From Geomonas anaerohicana (lineage in GTDB: Bacteria; Desulfobacterota; Desulfuromonadia; Geobacterales; Geobacteraceae): 64,000 nucleotides of DNA. Made by a program: the position numbers and the translations under genes. This document shows positions 24,389 through 31,606 of this stretch, in pieces. The stretch lies in NCBI RefSeq assembly GCF_016458305.1, contig NZ_JAEMHL010000007.1, positions 124,001-188,000 on the forward strand, written 5' to 3'. The notes under the pieces are model-generated. The model was not told the DNA's origin, ran no database searches, and was given only the letters and a program-made list of their open reading frames with translations. Each line of letters starts with the position of its first letter. Positions within the stretch are counted from its first letter, which is position 1.

Positions 24389-25609
24389 TCACTGTCCTTC
24401 TAGCGGCAGGACGACAGCTACAGCTGTCTTGCCAGGCTTGGAGCGTACAGACAAGTTCCCCTTGAAGCACTCGATCCTCTGGTTGATATGCGCAAGCCCG
24501 AAACCTTTGCTGTAAGAAGCCGGGAATCCGATCCCGTCATCCAACACCGAAAGTCGCAACTCATTTTGCCTGGCGTGCAACCGGACCTTGATGTTTTTGG
24601 CTTTTGCGTGTTTTACGGCATTTATCAGCAGTTCGCTGGCGGTCTGGTACAAAACCGTGCGTAATTGTTCGGACGTTTTCATGTTACTTATGTTGCTCGA
24701 GAGCTCGAAACGAAAGTGATGTTCACGAGCCAGCCGTTCTCCCAGGCTCTCGATGGCCTGCACTACGCCAAGGTCGTAGAGCAGGGGAGGACTGAGATCG
24801 TTGCAGGCGCGCCTGATTTGATGCATCGCGCCGACTATCAGGTCGCTTAATACCTGGAGTTGTTCTGTTTGGAGTCCCCCCTCTTCCTGCGACATATCGA
24901 GTTTTAGCTTGCCCAGCGCAAGATGCTGTACCACGTTATCGTGCAGTTCCATTGCGATTCGACGGCGTTCCCGCTCTTCCGATTGCACCAGGTCTGCGGT
25001 GAGTTGGGACAGTAGGTCGTATGAGTCTTTCAATTTACGTTCAAGAGCAATGCGCTCCTGGATTTCTGCCTGCACCTCCTGATTCAGGCGGGCCAGGGTT
25101 TTATTCGCCTTGGATAGCTTTTCGGTCCGCTCCTCGACCAGAAACATCAGGCAATCCTGGGCTTCGCGCAGTTCGTTTTCAAGCACCATCCGTTCATTTA
25201 TGTCACGCGCCAGGCAATGCCAGATGGCATGGTCCTCACAGACCTGTATTTGAGCATCTGCTTCAACCCAGCGCGGCTTCTGATTGGGGATGGCAATGCG
25301 AAACTCACGCGACCACGGCAATCCGGTCTTACTGCAATGGTCGATGGAACTGAGCACCACTTGGCGGTCCTCCTCGTGCAGGTGGGTGAATAGCGCCGTG
25401 GCGTCCGCCTTTACCTCACCTGGAGAAACACCGAAAATGTCCTGTATGCTCGGACTCGCATAGGTTATTTCTTTGCTGCCGTCAGAAAATATCCGGTATT
25501 GGAAGATGGCGGCAGGTATATGACGGGTCAGAGTCAGGAGGTGTTGAACGCTTGTTTTGTCGACTGCTGTGTAATCCTTTACCTGATCAACGAGGCATTC
25601 AGTGGGCAT
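24389..25609 (-). CDS. PAS sensor histidine kinase, NarX/HisKA_3 type
   Basis: The protein has 406 residues and no membrane helix. A PAS domain (IFQYRIFSDGSKEITYASPSIQDIFG ... WVEADAQIQVCEDHAIWHCLARDI) is followed by a long coiled coil. The HisKA_3 dimerisation box ERERRRIAMELHDNVVQHLALG carries the phospho-His, and the ATPase has TASELLINAVKHAKA and DDGIGFP/GFGLAHINQRI. It is a soluble sensor of a redox or small-molecule signal. It is divergent from the NarL-type regulator 216 bp away, its obvious partner. Confidence 0.92.
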   Translation of the reverse strand: MPTECLVDQVKDYTAVDKTSVQHLLTLTRHIPAAIFQYRIFSDGSKEITYASPSIQDIFGVSPGEVKADATALFTHLHEEDRQVVLSSIDHCSKTGLPWSREFRIAIPNQKPRWVEADAQIQVCEDHAIWHCLARDINERMVLENELREAQDCLMFLVEERTEKLSKANKTLARLNQEVQAEIQERIALERKLKDSYDLLSQLTADLVQSEERERRRIAMELHDNVVQHLALGKLKLDMSQEEGGLQTEQLQVLSDLIVGAMHQIRRACNDLSPPLLYDLGVVQAIESLGERLAREHHFRFELSSNISNMKTSEQLRTVLYQTASELLINAVKHAKAKNIKVRLHARQNELRLSVLDDGIGFPASYSKGFGLAHINQRIECFKGNLSVRSKPGKTAVAVVLPLEGQ

Positions 25610-25825
25610 TGTGTCTCGTCCTCATTTCCTTGGCTGGAGTTTTGTTGGCCCAATATAAATATAAATTATTAATAATTCAACCTCTTTGTAGGGTGCGGGT
25701 CTTGGTGGGGATGAAACAAGCCTTTTCTTCGAAAGGGCCGCAAAATTGACAGAATTCTTCCTCTGTGATAGTTGTCTATGTAGCTTTGTTATAAAACGCT
25801 AATCCTGATACGGCTAGGGGGCGAT

Positions 25826-26467
25826 ATGAGCATCAAAATCTTATTGGCAGATGATCATCACATGTTCAGGGAAGGCATGCGCGTCCTGCTCGAGCGTGAG
25901 CATGACATGACGGTCGTGGCTGAGGCCGACGATGGGCTTTCTGCCGTAGATTTGGCATTGGAGACTTTGCCGGACGTCGCAATATTGGATCTGAGCATGC
26001 CCGGGTTGAAAGGCACGGAGGTGGCGAGCAGGATCATCGAAAAAGCGCCTCAAGTGGAAGTCATCATCCTGACTATGCACAGCGACAGGCAGTACGTTGT
26101 AGAGGCACTGAAGCTAGGGGTCAAGTCCTTCATATTGAAGGAATGGGCCTTTCACGAGGTAATAACCGCAGTTCGATGTGTCTCTAACCATGCCTCTTAT
26201 CTCAGCCACCGGCTCAGCGATACCATCATTTCCGGCTTTACCGACGAGCACAGCGTCTCCAAGAGTTACAACCTGACTCCGCGCGAGGAGCAGACTTATC
26301 GACTGCTGGTGACAGGCAAGAACTGCAAGGAAATTGCCTATGAATTAAACCTGTGCATCAAGACAGTCGAAACATATCGCCTCAAATTGATGAAGAAACT
26401 TAAAGTGACCAATATTGCCCAGCTGGTCAATCACGCCGTGCAGGATGGGATCGTCGGCAGATCATGA
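25826..26467 (+). CDS. NarL/FixJ-family response regulator
   Basis: The protein has 213 residues. The receiver is complete: LLADDHHMFREGM (acidic pair), VAILDLSMPGLKG (phospho-Asp), ILTMHS, and SFILKEW (Lys). The C-terminal LuxR-type helix-turn-helix is LTPREEQTYRLLVTGKNCKEIAYELNLCIKTVETYRLKLMKKL. AGGGGG lies before the ATG. Partner of the divergent kinase; a shared 216-bp intergenic region may be its own target. Unlike the neighbouring receivers, its phospho-site is intact. Confidence 0.93.
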   Translation: MSIKILLADDHHMFREGMRVLLEREHDMTVVAEADDGLSAVDLALETLPDVAILDLSMPGLKGTEVASRIIEKAPQVEVIILTMHSDRQYVVEALKLGVKSFILKEWAFHEVITAVRCVSNHASYLSHRLSDTIISGFTDEHSVSKSYNLTPREEQTYRLLVTGKNCKEIAYELNLCIKTVETYRLKLMKKLKVTNIAQLVNHAVQDGIVGRS

Positions 26468-26470
26468 TGC

Positions 26471-27529
26471 TCAAGTGATCACCAGGGAATCATAATAGAC
26501 CGATGAATCCGTGCAAAGCGGTCTATAGAAATGAAAGCTGCTGGTGCCGCCACCCCCATTCACGTGGTACCTGGCCATCTCCGCTTTTTTGAGCAAGGCT
26601 GCGGCATCGTGTCCGTCATCGGGACAAACGCTGACACCTACCTTCATCGCCACAGGTGTGTGATTTCCGTCCCTGCAGAAAGCTGCCGTGAGGTCATCTT
26701 TGATGGACAAGACATGCTTTCTCACTTCGCTCCAGGTAACCACATCGAAGAGCACCAGGCTGAACTGAAGCGGGCCGAGTCGGCCAACAGGAAAATACCT
26801 GCTGGTCATCCTGCCGATAAAACGTTCCATCCCTCTCTCCAAGTCTGCCCCGATGGCTTCCACCGTACCCTTGCTTTTCTCGCAGGGCGACTGCAAGTCC
26901 TCTATTTCCATGAAGAACACGGACAATGACCGCTCTTTTGCCGACGATATGGCAACACGCAAGAGAGCTTCAAATGCATGTTTGTCGGGCATGCCGGTGA
27001 AACTGGTACAGGCGCTTCTCGCTGGCACCTCCCTCAGTTTCTCCCGGTTGGCAGGTGCGCTCCAATAACTGCTCACCGAATGGCCGGCGGGAACTGGTGG
27101 AGGAGTCGTTTCGGCGAGAATGACTTTTGGTGTGTCCATGACGCGGTGAACACGCATCGCACAGCGCAACCTGAAATGTAGCACGAGGTGATGGCAAGGC
27201 ATGGTCACGATGTCAGTTGCTCCGGCATCGTAAGCGGATCTGATCGCCTTTTCCTCGTTAATCCAGATCACAGCCAGAATAGGTTCTTGCCATCCTCCGG
27301 CCTGCTGCCGTATGTGCGCGCAAAAGGAGAGGCCGGCCTCCGGGGTCTTCATCAGGTTTACCACGACGAGGTCTGGCGCAGTGATGGAGCGTTGTTCAAC
27401 TGCCTCTTCATACCCTGTCGCCTCATGTACTGAGAAACCTGTCTGTTCCAGGACTGTCCGCGTAAGCAAGCGCGTTAGAGCATCGCAATCAAGAAGCAGT
27501 ACACTACCCGGAATTGTCTCGCAGCACAT
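26471..27529 (-). CDS. Degenerate receiver plus degenerate GGDEF protein
   Basis: The protein has 352 residues. Residues 8-125 form a receiver (SVLLLDCDALTRLL); the phosphoacceptor place reads VVVNLMKTPEAG, with Asn. After a Pro-rich linker, residues 185-345 have the GGDEF fold (FTGMPDKHAFEALL, FFMEIEDLQS, VGVSVCPDDGHDAAALLKKAEMARY), but the active-site motif is GPLQF instead of GG[D/E]EF and the metal Asp region is altered. It cannot be a normal diguanylate or hybrid cyclase. It could bind a nucleotide or serve as a scaffold. It lies between two cyclic-dinucleotide riboswitches. Confidence 0.82.
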   Translation of the reverse strand: MCCETIPGSVLLLDCDALTRLLTRTVLEQTGFSVHEATGYEEAVEQRSITAPDLVVVNLMKTPEAGLSFCAHIRQQAGGWQEPILAVIWINEEKAIRSAYDAGATDIVTMPCHHLVLHFRLRCAMRVHRVMDTPKVILAETTPPPVPAGHSVSSYWSAPANREKLREVPARSACTSFTGMPDKHAFEALLRVAISSAKERSLSVFFMEIEDLQSPCEKSKGTVEAIGADLERGMERFIGRMTSRYFPVGRLGPLQFSLVLFDVVTWSEVRKHVLSIKDDLTAAFCRDGNHTPVAMKVGVSVCPDDGHDAAALLKKAEMARYHVNGGGGTSSFHFYRPLCTDSSVYYDSLVIT

Positions 27530-27712
27530 ACCCCCTCCGATATCTCTGACTGATGTCGTTAGTATATATTAACGTTTATTTCGTCACAGTGAGGGGAAGT
27601 GCGATAAAGCTGCTTTTGAACCGGCACAGTCGTCTGACACATTACTCCTTTTCCTTAATTCTGGTTTAAGGTTTTTGCTATGCTGACAAAGAATGAATTA
27701 ATGTGTAAAGTG

Positions 27713-27742
27713 CAATGCATGGATTAAGAGTGTTATGCATTG
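27713..27742. repeat. 8-bp dyad in the leader of the gene at 27802
   Basis: CAATGCAT (27713-27720) and ATGCATTG (27735-27742) are separated by 14 bases, in the 272-bp region between divergent genes. It may be an operator or a leader hairpin. The rest of the interval shows only GGGTAACCCGAGGAAGGGT pairing possibilities. Confidence 0.35.
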
Positions 27743-27801
27743 TGGGGTGGTCATCCCATGGGTAACCCGAGGAAGGGTGCGTGCAATCAAGGTGAGGTGA
27801 G

Positions 27802-28116
27802 ATGGATTTCCGGTACAGTATCATAAATGATTGTCTAGTTCTGGTCAGACAGTGCGACATACCACTAAAAAAAAGATTGCACGTCGAAACTTTGCTATAC
27901 CAAATGAAGCGGCTTCTCCTGAAGAGTAATGCCGTTGCTACCACGGACGAAAGTTGCAGTGTTCACTCGTTCGCCGAGTTGCTCCTGATGGTATATGCAG
28001 CTTGCTCTCAAGAGGATCAGCACGACGCGATGTCACATGTCACCGACCGAATAGACGTCATGCTGCGAGAACTAGGTACGGGCAATACACATTGCGACAG
28101 AGGCAGGCTTTCATGA
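27802..28116 (+). CDS. Small helical protein, unknown (family A, member 2)
   Basis: The protein has 104 residues, mainly helical. It begins YSIINDCLVLVRQCDIPLKKRLHVETLLYQMKRLLL, a pattern also found in the protein at 29278-29583 (YQVIKQCMQLLKES, then KKLRLEIQFMQLLRVML). A short Ser/Thr linker and a second helical half (SFAELLLMVYAACSQEDQHDAMSHVTDRIDVML) follow. GAGGTGAG precedes the ATG. No known domain. The shared two-part layout with the other family members suggests one conserved role, perhaps a small bundle binding a partner protein. Confidence 0.65.
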   Translation: MDFRYSIINDCLVLVRQCDIPLKKRLHVETLLYQMKRLLLKSNAVATTDESCSVHSFAELLLMVYAACSQEDQHDAMSHVTDRIDVMLRELGTGNTHCDRGRLS

Positions 28117-28151
28117 CCCTCCATTTTGTATGCATCCGGCGGAGCTGATCG

Positions 28152-28340
28152 ATGCGAAGAAAACGAGAGGACTATTTCCAACAGACCAGGTCAGGCGGCT
28201 GTCTGCCATATTGGGTTCTTGACGAAATCGCGGCTCAAGGGCGGACGCGGCGCAGGCCTGCCGGCAGACCAGCAGGGGGGGCAGGAGAGGTCATCATCGC
28301 AGGACTATTGCTGTGTCTCTTTATTTACCGCCTGTTCTGA
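28152..28340 (+). CDS. Small basic protein with C-terminal membrane segment
   Basis: The protein has 62 residues: an Arg-rich soluble part (RTRRRPAGRPAGG) and a final hydrophobic segment VIIAGLLLCLFIYRLF ending at the stop, as in tail-anchored proteins. GGAG lies eight bases before the ATG. It starts 35 bp after the preceding gene. It could be real but is short, so confidence is modest. Confidence 0.4.
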   Translation: MRRKREDYFQQTRSGGCLPYWVLDEIAAQGRTRRRPAGRPAGGAGEVIIAGLLLCLFIYRLF

Positions 28341-28375
28341 AGATTCGGAAAGCTGATAGCACCAGGGAGGAAGAC

Positions 28376-28702
28376 ATGAAGGGAATCGGCTTCATCGTCA
28401 TTTTCATGCTGTTGCAGTCTTCCGGCAATGCTCTTTGTGCTGTATCGTCAGGGAACGGTTCTCGAGACTGCGTCAGCTCTATCGGCTACATTCCCCCTTT
28501 CAGGCCAGTTGATAGGACCCACACGCCAAGCATCGACAGCCCATCACCGACTAATCACCGCATGTTGTTTCCCACCATACCTGGACGTGGTTACGAGATC
28601 CGTTCCGCTTTTCCGGCCGCTTTGTTCCATAGCATTGCCAATGACGGCTTGTACCGGTGGCGCACTATCTACAGGGGCATCATCGATAATGCCGTGCGTT
28701 GA
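28376..28702 (+). CDS. Small secreted protein, unknown
   Basis: The protein has 108 residues: signal peptide MKGIGFIVIFMLLQSSGNALCA, then a Pro/Ser/Arg-rich mature part with one Cys and several Tyr residues, and no recognisable domain. An AGGGAGGAAGAC ribosome binding site fixes the ATG at 28376. Its position 35 bp after the membrane-tail protein suggests a short operon with 27802 and 28152. Function unknown. Confidence 0.55.
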   Translation: MKGIGFIVIFMLLQSSGNALCAVSSGNGSRDCVSSIGYIPPFRPVDRTHTPSIDSPSPTNHRMLFPTIPGRGYEIRSAFPAALFHSIANDGLYRWRTIYRGIIDNAVR

Positions 28703-28785
28703 CAGATACCCTGCCTTCGCTGACATGCGGGAGACTGCACCGGGGGAGGTCATTCGACGGGATTGATGACCCACCTGATCTGAGA

Positions 28786-29076
28786 CTACTCCGGTATTCC
28801 ATCTTCAACTGCATTGGCCCGTACAATCATCTTTTCTTTAAAGCGTGCATCGCTTTGCATCCTCATCCTGAAATTCGACGACGCTAGAGCCATCCTTGAA
28901 TCCACCAGAAAATTATAATATTCCTCCTCGAGCTCATGGCCAGGTATGATGATGCGGTATTTCTGGTGCTGTTGCTGCGAGTCGGCCACCTTGCTCACAA
29001 CGCAGTGTGGGTATCTCTTCGATATTGTTTGTATTCCATCCTTGCCGATTAACAATGTATCTATAATTGCACCCAT
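28786..29076 (-). CDS. Unknown protein under riboswitch control
   Basis: The protein has 96 residues and is soluble, mixed alpha/beta. An N-terminal IDTLLIGKDGIQTISKRYPHCVVSKVADSQ is followed by a hydrophobic strand YRIIIPGHELEEEYYNFLVDSR and a basic Met/Arg-rich helix (NFRMRMQSDARFKEKMIVR). No known domain. The ATG at 29076 has AAGGG seven bases ahead and lies 25 bases downstream of the riboswitch terminator. A longer frame would run through the riboswitch and is rejected. The regulation says it acts in the cyclic-dinucleotide programme, but its activity is unknown. Confidence 0.75.
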   Translation of the reverse strand: MGAIIDTLLIGKDGIQTISKRYPHCVVSKVADSQQQHQKYRIIIPGHELEEEYYNFLVDSRMALASSNFRMRMQSDARFKEKMIVRANAVEDGIPE

Positions 29077-29100
29077 GTTTGACCCTTCTCCGTTTTGAGA

Positions 29101-29148
29101 TAAAAACGCCGGGTACCGAAAGTGTTCATGATATTTCGGCGACCCGGC
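29101..29148 (-). terminator. Expression-platform terminator of the second GEMM riboswitch
   Basis: On the minus strand GCCGGGT..CCGAAA pairs with TTTCGG..ACCCGGC and is followed by a base and then TTTTT. Its 5' arm overlaps the 3' part of the aptamer, as in the first riboswitch, which again predicts an ON switch. Confidence 0.85.
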
Positions 29149-29209
29149 TGTCTCTGAGAGACCCATTGGTTTTCCGTCCCAGCCTCGCGGTTGGTTTAAT
29201 ATTATCCAT
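29128..29209 (-). promoter_or_regulatory. GEMM-I (type Ib) cyclic-dinucleotide riboswitch, second copy
   Basis: Read on the minus strand it has TTAAACC, the hairpin AACC GCGA GGCT, GGGACGGAAA, the GGGTCTC/GAGAC hairpin and AGCCGGGTCGCC, nearly base-for-base the landmarks of the first riboswitch. P1 is ATGGATA (29209-29203) with TATCAT (29133-29128), with a bulged G. The base matching Vc2 G20 is A, and the adjacent pair is U-G. It therefore also belongs to the Ib, cyclic AMP-GMP-preferring type by inference. It is oriented towards the 96-residue unknown protein. Confidence 0.88.
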
Positions 29210-29277
29210 CTCTATGAAGGGTGCATGAAAGAAAGCACCTGATAGCATGACCTGCGGTGGAATCGCCATTATTAACG

Positions 29278-29583
29278 TCAGTTGCAACTGTCAAATTCGC
29301 GCTCTCTTTCAGAAAGAGCGACGAGTATGTTCCCGATATGCTCCATAAGCTCGTTGACATTCTCGCTTCTGCCATCATGACGCAGAGCTCGGACTTCGAG
29401 GTGGAGTTGGTCAAAGGCGTCTTTGCTGCAGACCCCTCTGACATCCTCAGTCAGGTCCTGGTTCAGCATCACCCTCAGCAACTGCATGAATTGAATTTCC
29501 AGCCGTAGTTTTTTCACCGCAGAGATGTTGCTTTCTTTCAATAGCTGCATGCACTGCTTGATCACCTGGTATTGTGGACTCAT
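29278..29583 (-). CDS. Small helical protein, unknown (family A, member 3)
   Basis: The protein has 101 residues, helical and acidic. The N-terminal helix pair YQVIKQCMQLLKES and KKLRLEIQFMQLLRVMLNQDL matches the other two family members in spacing and Leu/Met pattern. The second half DAFDQLHLEVRAL ... NVNELMEHIGNILVAL matches the AFDHLTLLVEEM ... EEMIEA part of the protein at 6403-6699. AAGGAGGTGTT lies before the ATG. It lies upstream of the riboswitch unit on the same strand, about 69 bp ahead of it. Function unknown. Confidence 0.65.
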   Translation of the reverse strand: MSPQYQVIKQCMQLLKESNISAVKKLRLEIQFMQLLRVMLNQDLTEDVRGVCSKDAFDQLHLEVRALRHDGRSENVNELMEHIGNILVALSEREREFDSCN

Positions 29584-30070
29584 AACACCTCCTTATAGGC
29601 TACAGCTATTAATAAACCGCTGTTGCAACTACGCGCCTACCAACTCCTTTGCTCAGCCTGATGCCTTTGCCCATCTGTAACCACCTTGTCAACTCTACAA
29701 TGTTTACATTTGTGTCATCAAATGTAAATAAGGTCTAATCAGTAATTGCTGTAATGCTGCCACTATTGGACGTGGACAGAGTATTTCCCCGAAATCTTTG
29801 AGAGAAAAACTCGCTTACTAAGAGAAACTCTGAGGTTTGCGATACGGGATTGTGGTGTATTTCATGGGGGAAAAGTGCAAAAGTCACGGCTTCCTAAAGT
29901 TTAAGTGTTGGATTTGTGCCTGTTATGGGAGCGTCTAAGGAGCATCGCCCTTCGATGCTAGCTGCCGCCAGCGTGCCGGCTCGCTTTACAAAAATGACAT
30001 AAAAGTTAAAATTCTCATATAGACTAAGGTGGACAGCTTCTCTATGACACTACGCGAAAAGGAGGCAACA
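29584..30070. other. Intergenic, 487 bp; contains a perfect 10-bp dyad
   Basis: TTTACATTTG (29703-29712) and CAAATGTAAA (29719-29728) form a perfect inverted repeat six bases apart, a likely repressor operator in front of the leftward small gene. Another hairpin GCATCGCCCTTCGATGC occurs near 29942-29958. No gene is seen. Confidence 0.5.
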
Positions 30071-30403
30071 ATGACCTTAGCCGTTAGCAAGGAGACGCTT
30101 CTTAAGAGAGCTCGGCTCTATCCCGATGTAATCCACCTTCATCTGGACGACGCAAGACTATGCGTCAACTGTGACACCATCCACTCTGGGAGTTGCTGTC
30201 CCACCTGCGCCTCAACGAACTGTTTAGCGCTATCCTCCGTTATTGGCAGGATGTCTCACAATCTATATGCTCAAAGACAGGCGGAGCAGACGCGCAGGTA
30301 TATCAGAGAAACGGCTAAGGTTACTTGTGGAAAGACAAAAAGTGTGCAAGCACAAGAGGTCGGATGGCCACATTTCCTGCACCTGTTAAGTTGGTTGCGA
30401 TGA
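30071..30403 (+). CDS. Small zinc-ribbon-like protein, unknown
   Basis: The protein has 110 residues. The centre holds CVNCDTIHSGSCCPTCAS, a two-knuckle CxxC...CPxC arrangement typical of a zinc ribbon. The N-terminus is helical and the C-terminus basic and helical with Gln/Arg. AAAAGGAGG lies eight bases before the ATG at 30071. It stands alone with a terminator hairpin at 30474. Such single zinc ribbons in Geobacter-like genomes are uncharacterised. Confidence 0.65.
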   Translation: MTLAVSKETLLKRARLYPDVIHLHLDDARLCVNCDTIHSGSCCPTCASTNCLALSSVIGRMSHNLYAQRQAEQTRRYIRETAKVTCGKTKSVQAQEVGWPHFLHLLSWLR

Positions 30404-30473
30404 CCAGGTTGCAGTGTAGCGCTCACCGACAGAGGATTTAACGTTTAGGAAGGGAGAGCGGGCTATGGAAGAG

Positions 30474-30533
30474 AGACCGGCTTCACTAACCAATGCCGGG
30501 CGCAGTGTCGCAGCGTCGTTGCCGGTCTTTTTT
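30474..30533 (+). terminator. Terminator after the zinc-ribbon gene
   Basis: AGACCGGC and GCCGGTCT enclose a 39-base loop with its own partial pairing (GCGCAG..CAGCGTC), followed by TTTTT. Confidence 0.6.
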
Positions 30534-30556
30534 CAACACTTGACCTGAATCCAAAA

Positions 30557-30826
30557 ATGCCCATCATCTCGATGTTTTTCGGCATCATTGTCTACATGTT
30601 CTCTCACGAGGGAAAGGGGTCCTCTCCACCGCACGTGCACGCCTCATATGGAGATGACAATGCCATTTTTTCAATCCAAGACGGTATGCTCCTAGACGGT
30701 AAATTACCTGAAAACAAACAAATACTTGTTCAGGCGTGGATAGAGATTCACAAGGAAGACCTCCAGGCAGACTGGCGTTTGGCCGTCTCAGGGCAGACGC
30801 CTCTGCCAATCAAGCCACTTGACTGA
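30557..30826 (+). CDS. DUF4160 domain protein
   Basis: The protein has 89 residues, a complete DUF4160: MPIISMFFGIIVYMF, then HEGKGSSPPHVHASYGDDNAIFSIQDG, and LPENKQILVQAWIEIHKEDLQADW. The PPHxHA motif is present. These proteins usually sit beside a DUF2442 partner in toxin-antitoxin-like pairs. No partner is visible on either side: upstream is a terminator and downstream the truncated helicase copy. No good ribosome binding site precedes the ATG, so expression is uncertain. It may be a pair member that lost its partner. Confidence 0.75.
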   Translation: MPIISMFFGIIVYMFSHEGKGSSPPHVHASYGDDNAIFSIQDGMLLDGKLPENKQILVQAWIEIHKEDLQADWRLAVSGQTPLPIKPLD

Positions 30827-30855
30827 CCCCACCGGCACGGCTGGAGAGAGGTGTG

Positions 30856-31270
30856 GAAGAAAGTGCTTGAAAGAGATGCTGAATCTGGGTATATCTACTC
30901 CGCGTTGAGCGTGCGAGATGGGCGATGACGGCCTGTCTCGCATATTACGGTTACAAGGCACTTACGGGGTTTCCTGTGGGTGCTTTTTTATGTTTCGGCT
31001 GGAGAGTGGATGGAAATTGTACAACAGGATATTAAGCGGCTGGACAGGGTCCGTGAGGCGATTGAGCGCTACGCTGTCGACCGCCTGCAGACCATCGGCA
31101 GACATGAGGCGTACACGAAGGAACTGGAACAGCAGCGATTAAACTCCGTAGACTGGCGCGAGAAGAATGACCTAGTGGAGAAACTGATCGAGCACGGACA
31201 CCACTCCCCGCGCAAATATCTTCATGAATTCACCCAGCAGGCCTCTCCCTACTTCGGCATCCTCGGCATT
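30856..31270 (+). repeat. Truncated duplicate of the helicase leader and 5' end
   Basis: The sequence from GAAGAAAGTGCTTGAAA to the codons for GILGI matches 37021-37428 over leader and coding part with scattered changes. Similarity stops abruptly at about 31270. The two copies are in direct orientation, about 6.2 kb apart. Confidence 0.85.
30958..30989 (+). promoter_or_regulatory. Conserved leader hairpin, copy 1
   Basis: GCAC and GTGC enclose ACGGGG..CCTGTG pairing and are followed by TTTTTT, 21 bases before the ATG of the truncated helicase. The same hairpin with T6 precedes the full helicase at 37115. It looks like a terminator kept in front of both reading frames. Confidence 0.5.
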
Positions 31271-31324
31271 CAAGAAGTCCCGAGAAGTCCCGGGTCAGGC
31301 TTGCAAAGTTGCAATCTCTCCTGA
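31010..31324 (+). pseudogene. Truncated HelD-like helicase (N-terminal fragment)
   Basis: The open frame codes for 104 residues. Residues 1-87 match the first 87 residues of the full protein at 37168, starting MEIVQQDIKRLDRV, with few changes. The last 17 residues are unrelated junction sequence. The ATPase part is absent, so no helicase can be made; the N-terminal coiled coil alone might still be produced, since the ribosome binding site GGAGAG is kept. I regard it as a remnant of a duplication. Confidence 0.8.
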
Positions 31325-31419
31325 TCTATATGCCAAGGAGCCAAGGGGGCGGGTATAAGAATATAGTTTCAGTACAGACATGGGAAGCCCGTGATGTGAG
31401 TTCGGCGGAGAAGGGTAAA

Positions 31420-31489
31420 AAGACAAGAGGACACGTGAGAATATAACTTCCTGAGCGAGGAAGTTATGATCTCTGTGTCCTCTTGTCTT
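31420..31489. repeat. 70-bp near-perfect palindrome
   Basis: The arms of about 32 bases start AAGACAAGAGGACAC and end AGGAAGTTAT next to a five-base loop GAGCG. The outer 15 bp and inner 10 bp are perfect, with small mismatches between them. It lies between the helicase fragment and the HipA-like gene. It is longer than a terminator stem and could be a REP/MITE-like element. Confidence 0.8.
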
Positions 31490-31557
31490 GGGGCTGCTAT
31501 TCATGATTGTGGAGCTTGCTGGCGTTATGCATTGAAAATACGCGGGAAATCTGTTAA

Positions 31558-31591
31558 GAATGGATTCGCTAATCTATTCACGAATCCATTC
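31558..31591. promoter_or_regulatory. 11-bp inverted-repeat operator upstream of the YjjJ-like kinase
   Basis: GAATGGATTCG and CGAATCCATTC are perfect complements 12 bases apart, ending 15 bp before the ATG at 31607. The centre-to-centre distance of 23 bp (about two helical turns) suits a dimeric helix-turn-helix protein, most simply the N-terminal domain of the kinase itself. Confidence 0.65.
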
Positions 31592-31606
31592 ACAACATGG
31601 GGCATC

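Noticed and set aside
27590-27801. Third GEMM riboswitch before the gene at 27802
   Set aside because: The GGGACG core and the AAACC segment are absent; only a short dyad is present.
28786-29166. Longer version of the riboswitch-controlled protein starting at 29166
   Set aside because: The extra 30 codons read through the riboswitch aptamer and terminator; the ATG at 29076 has a ribosome binding site.
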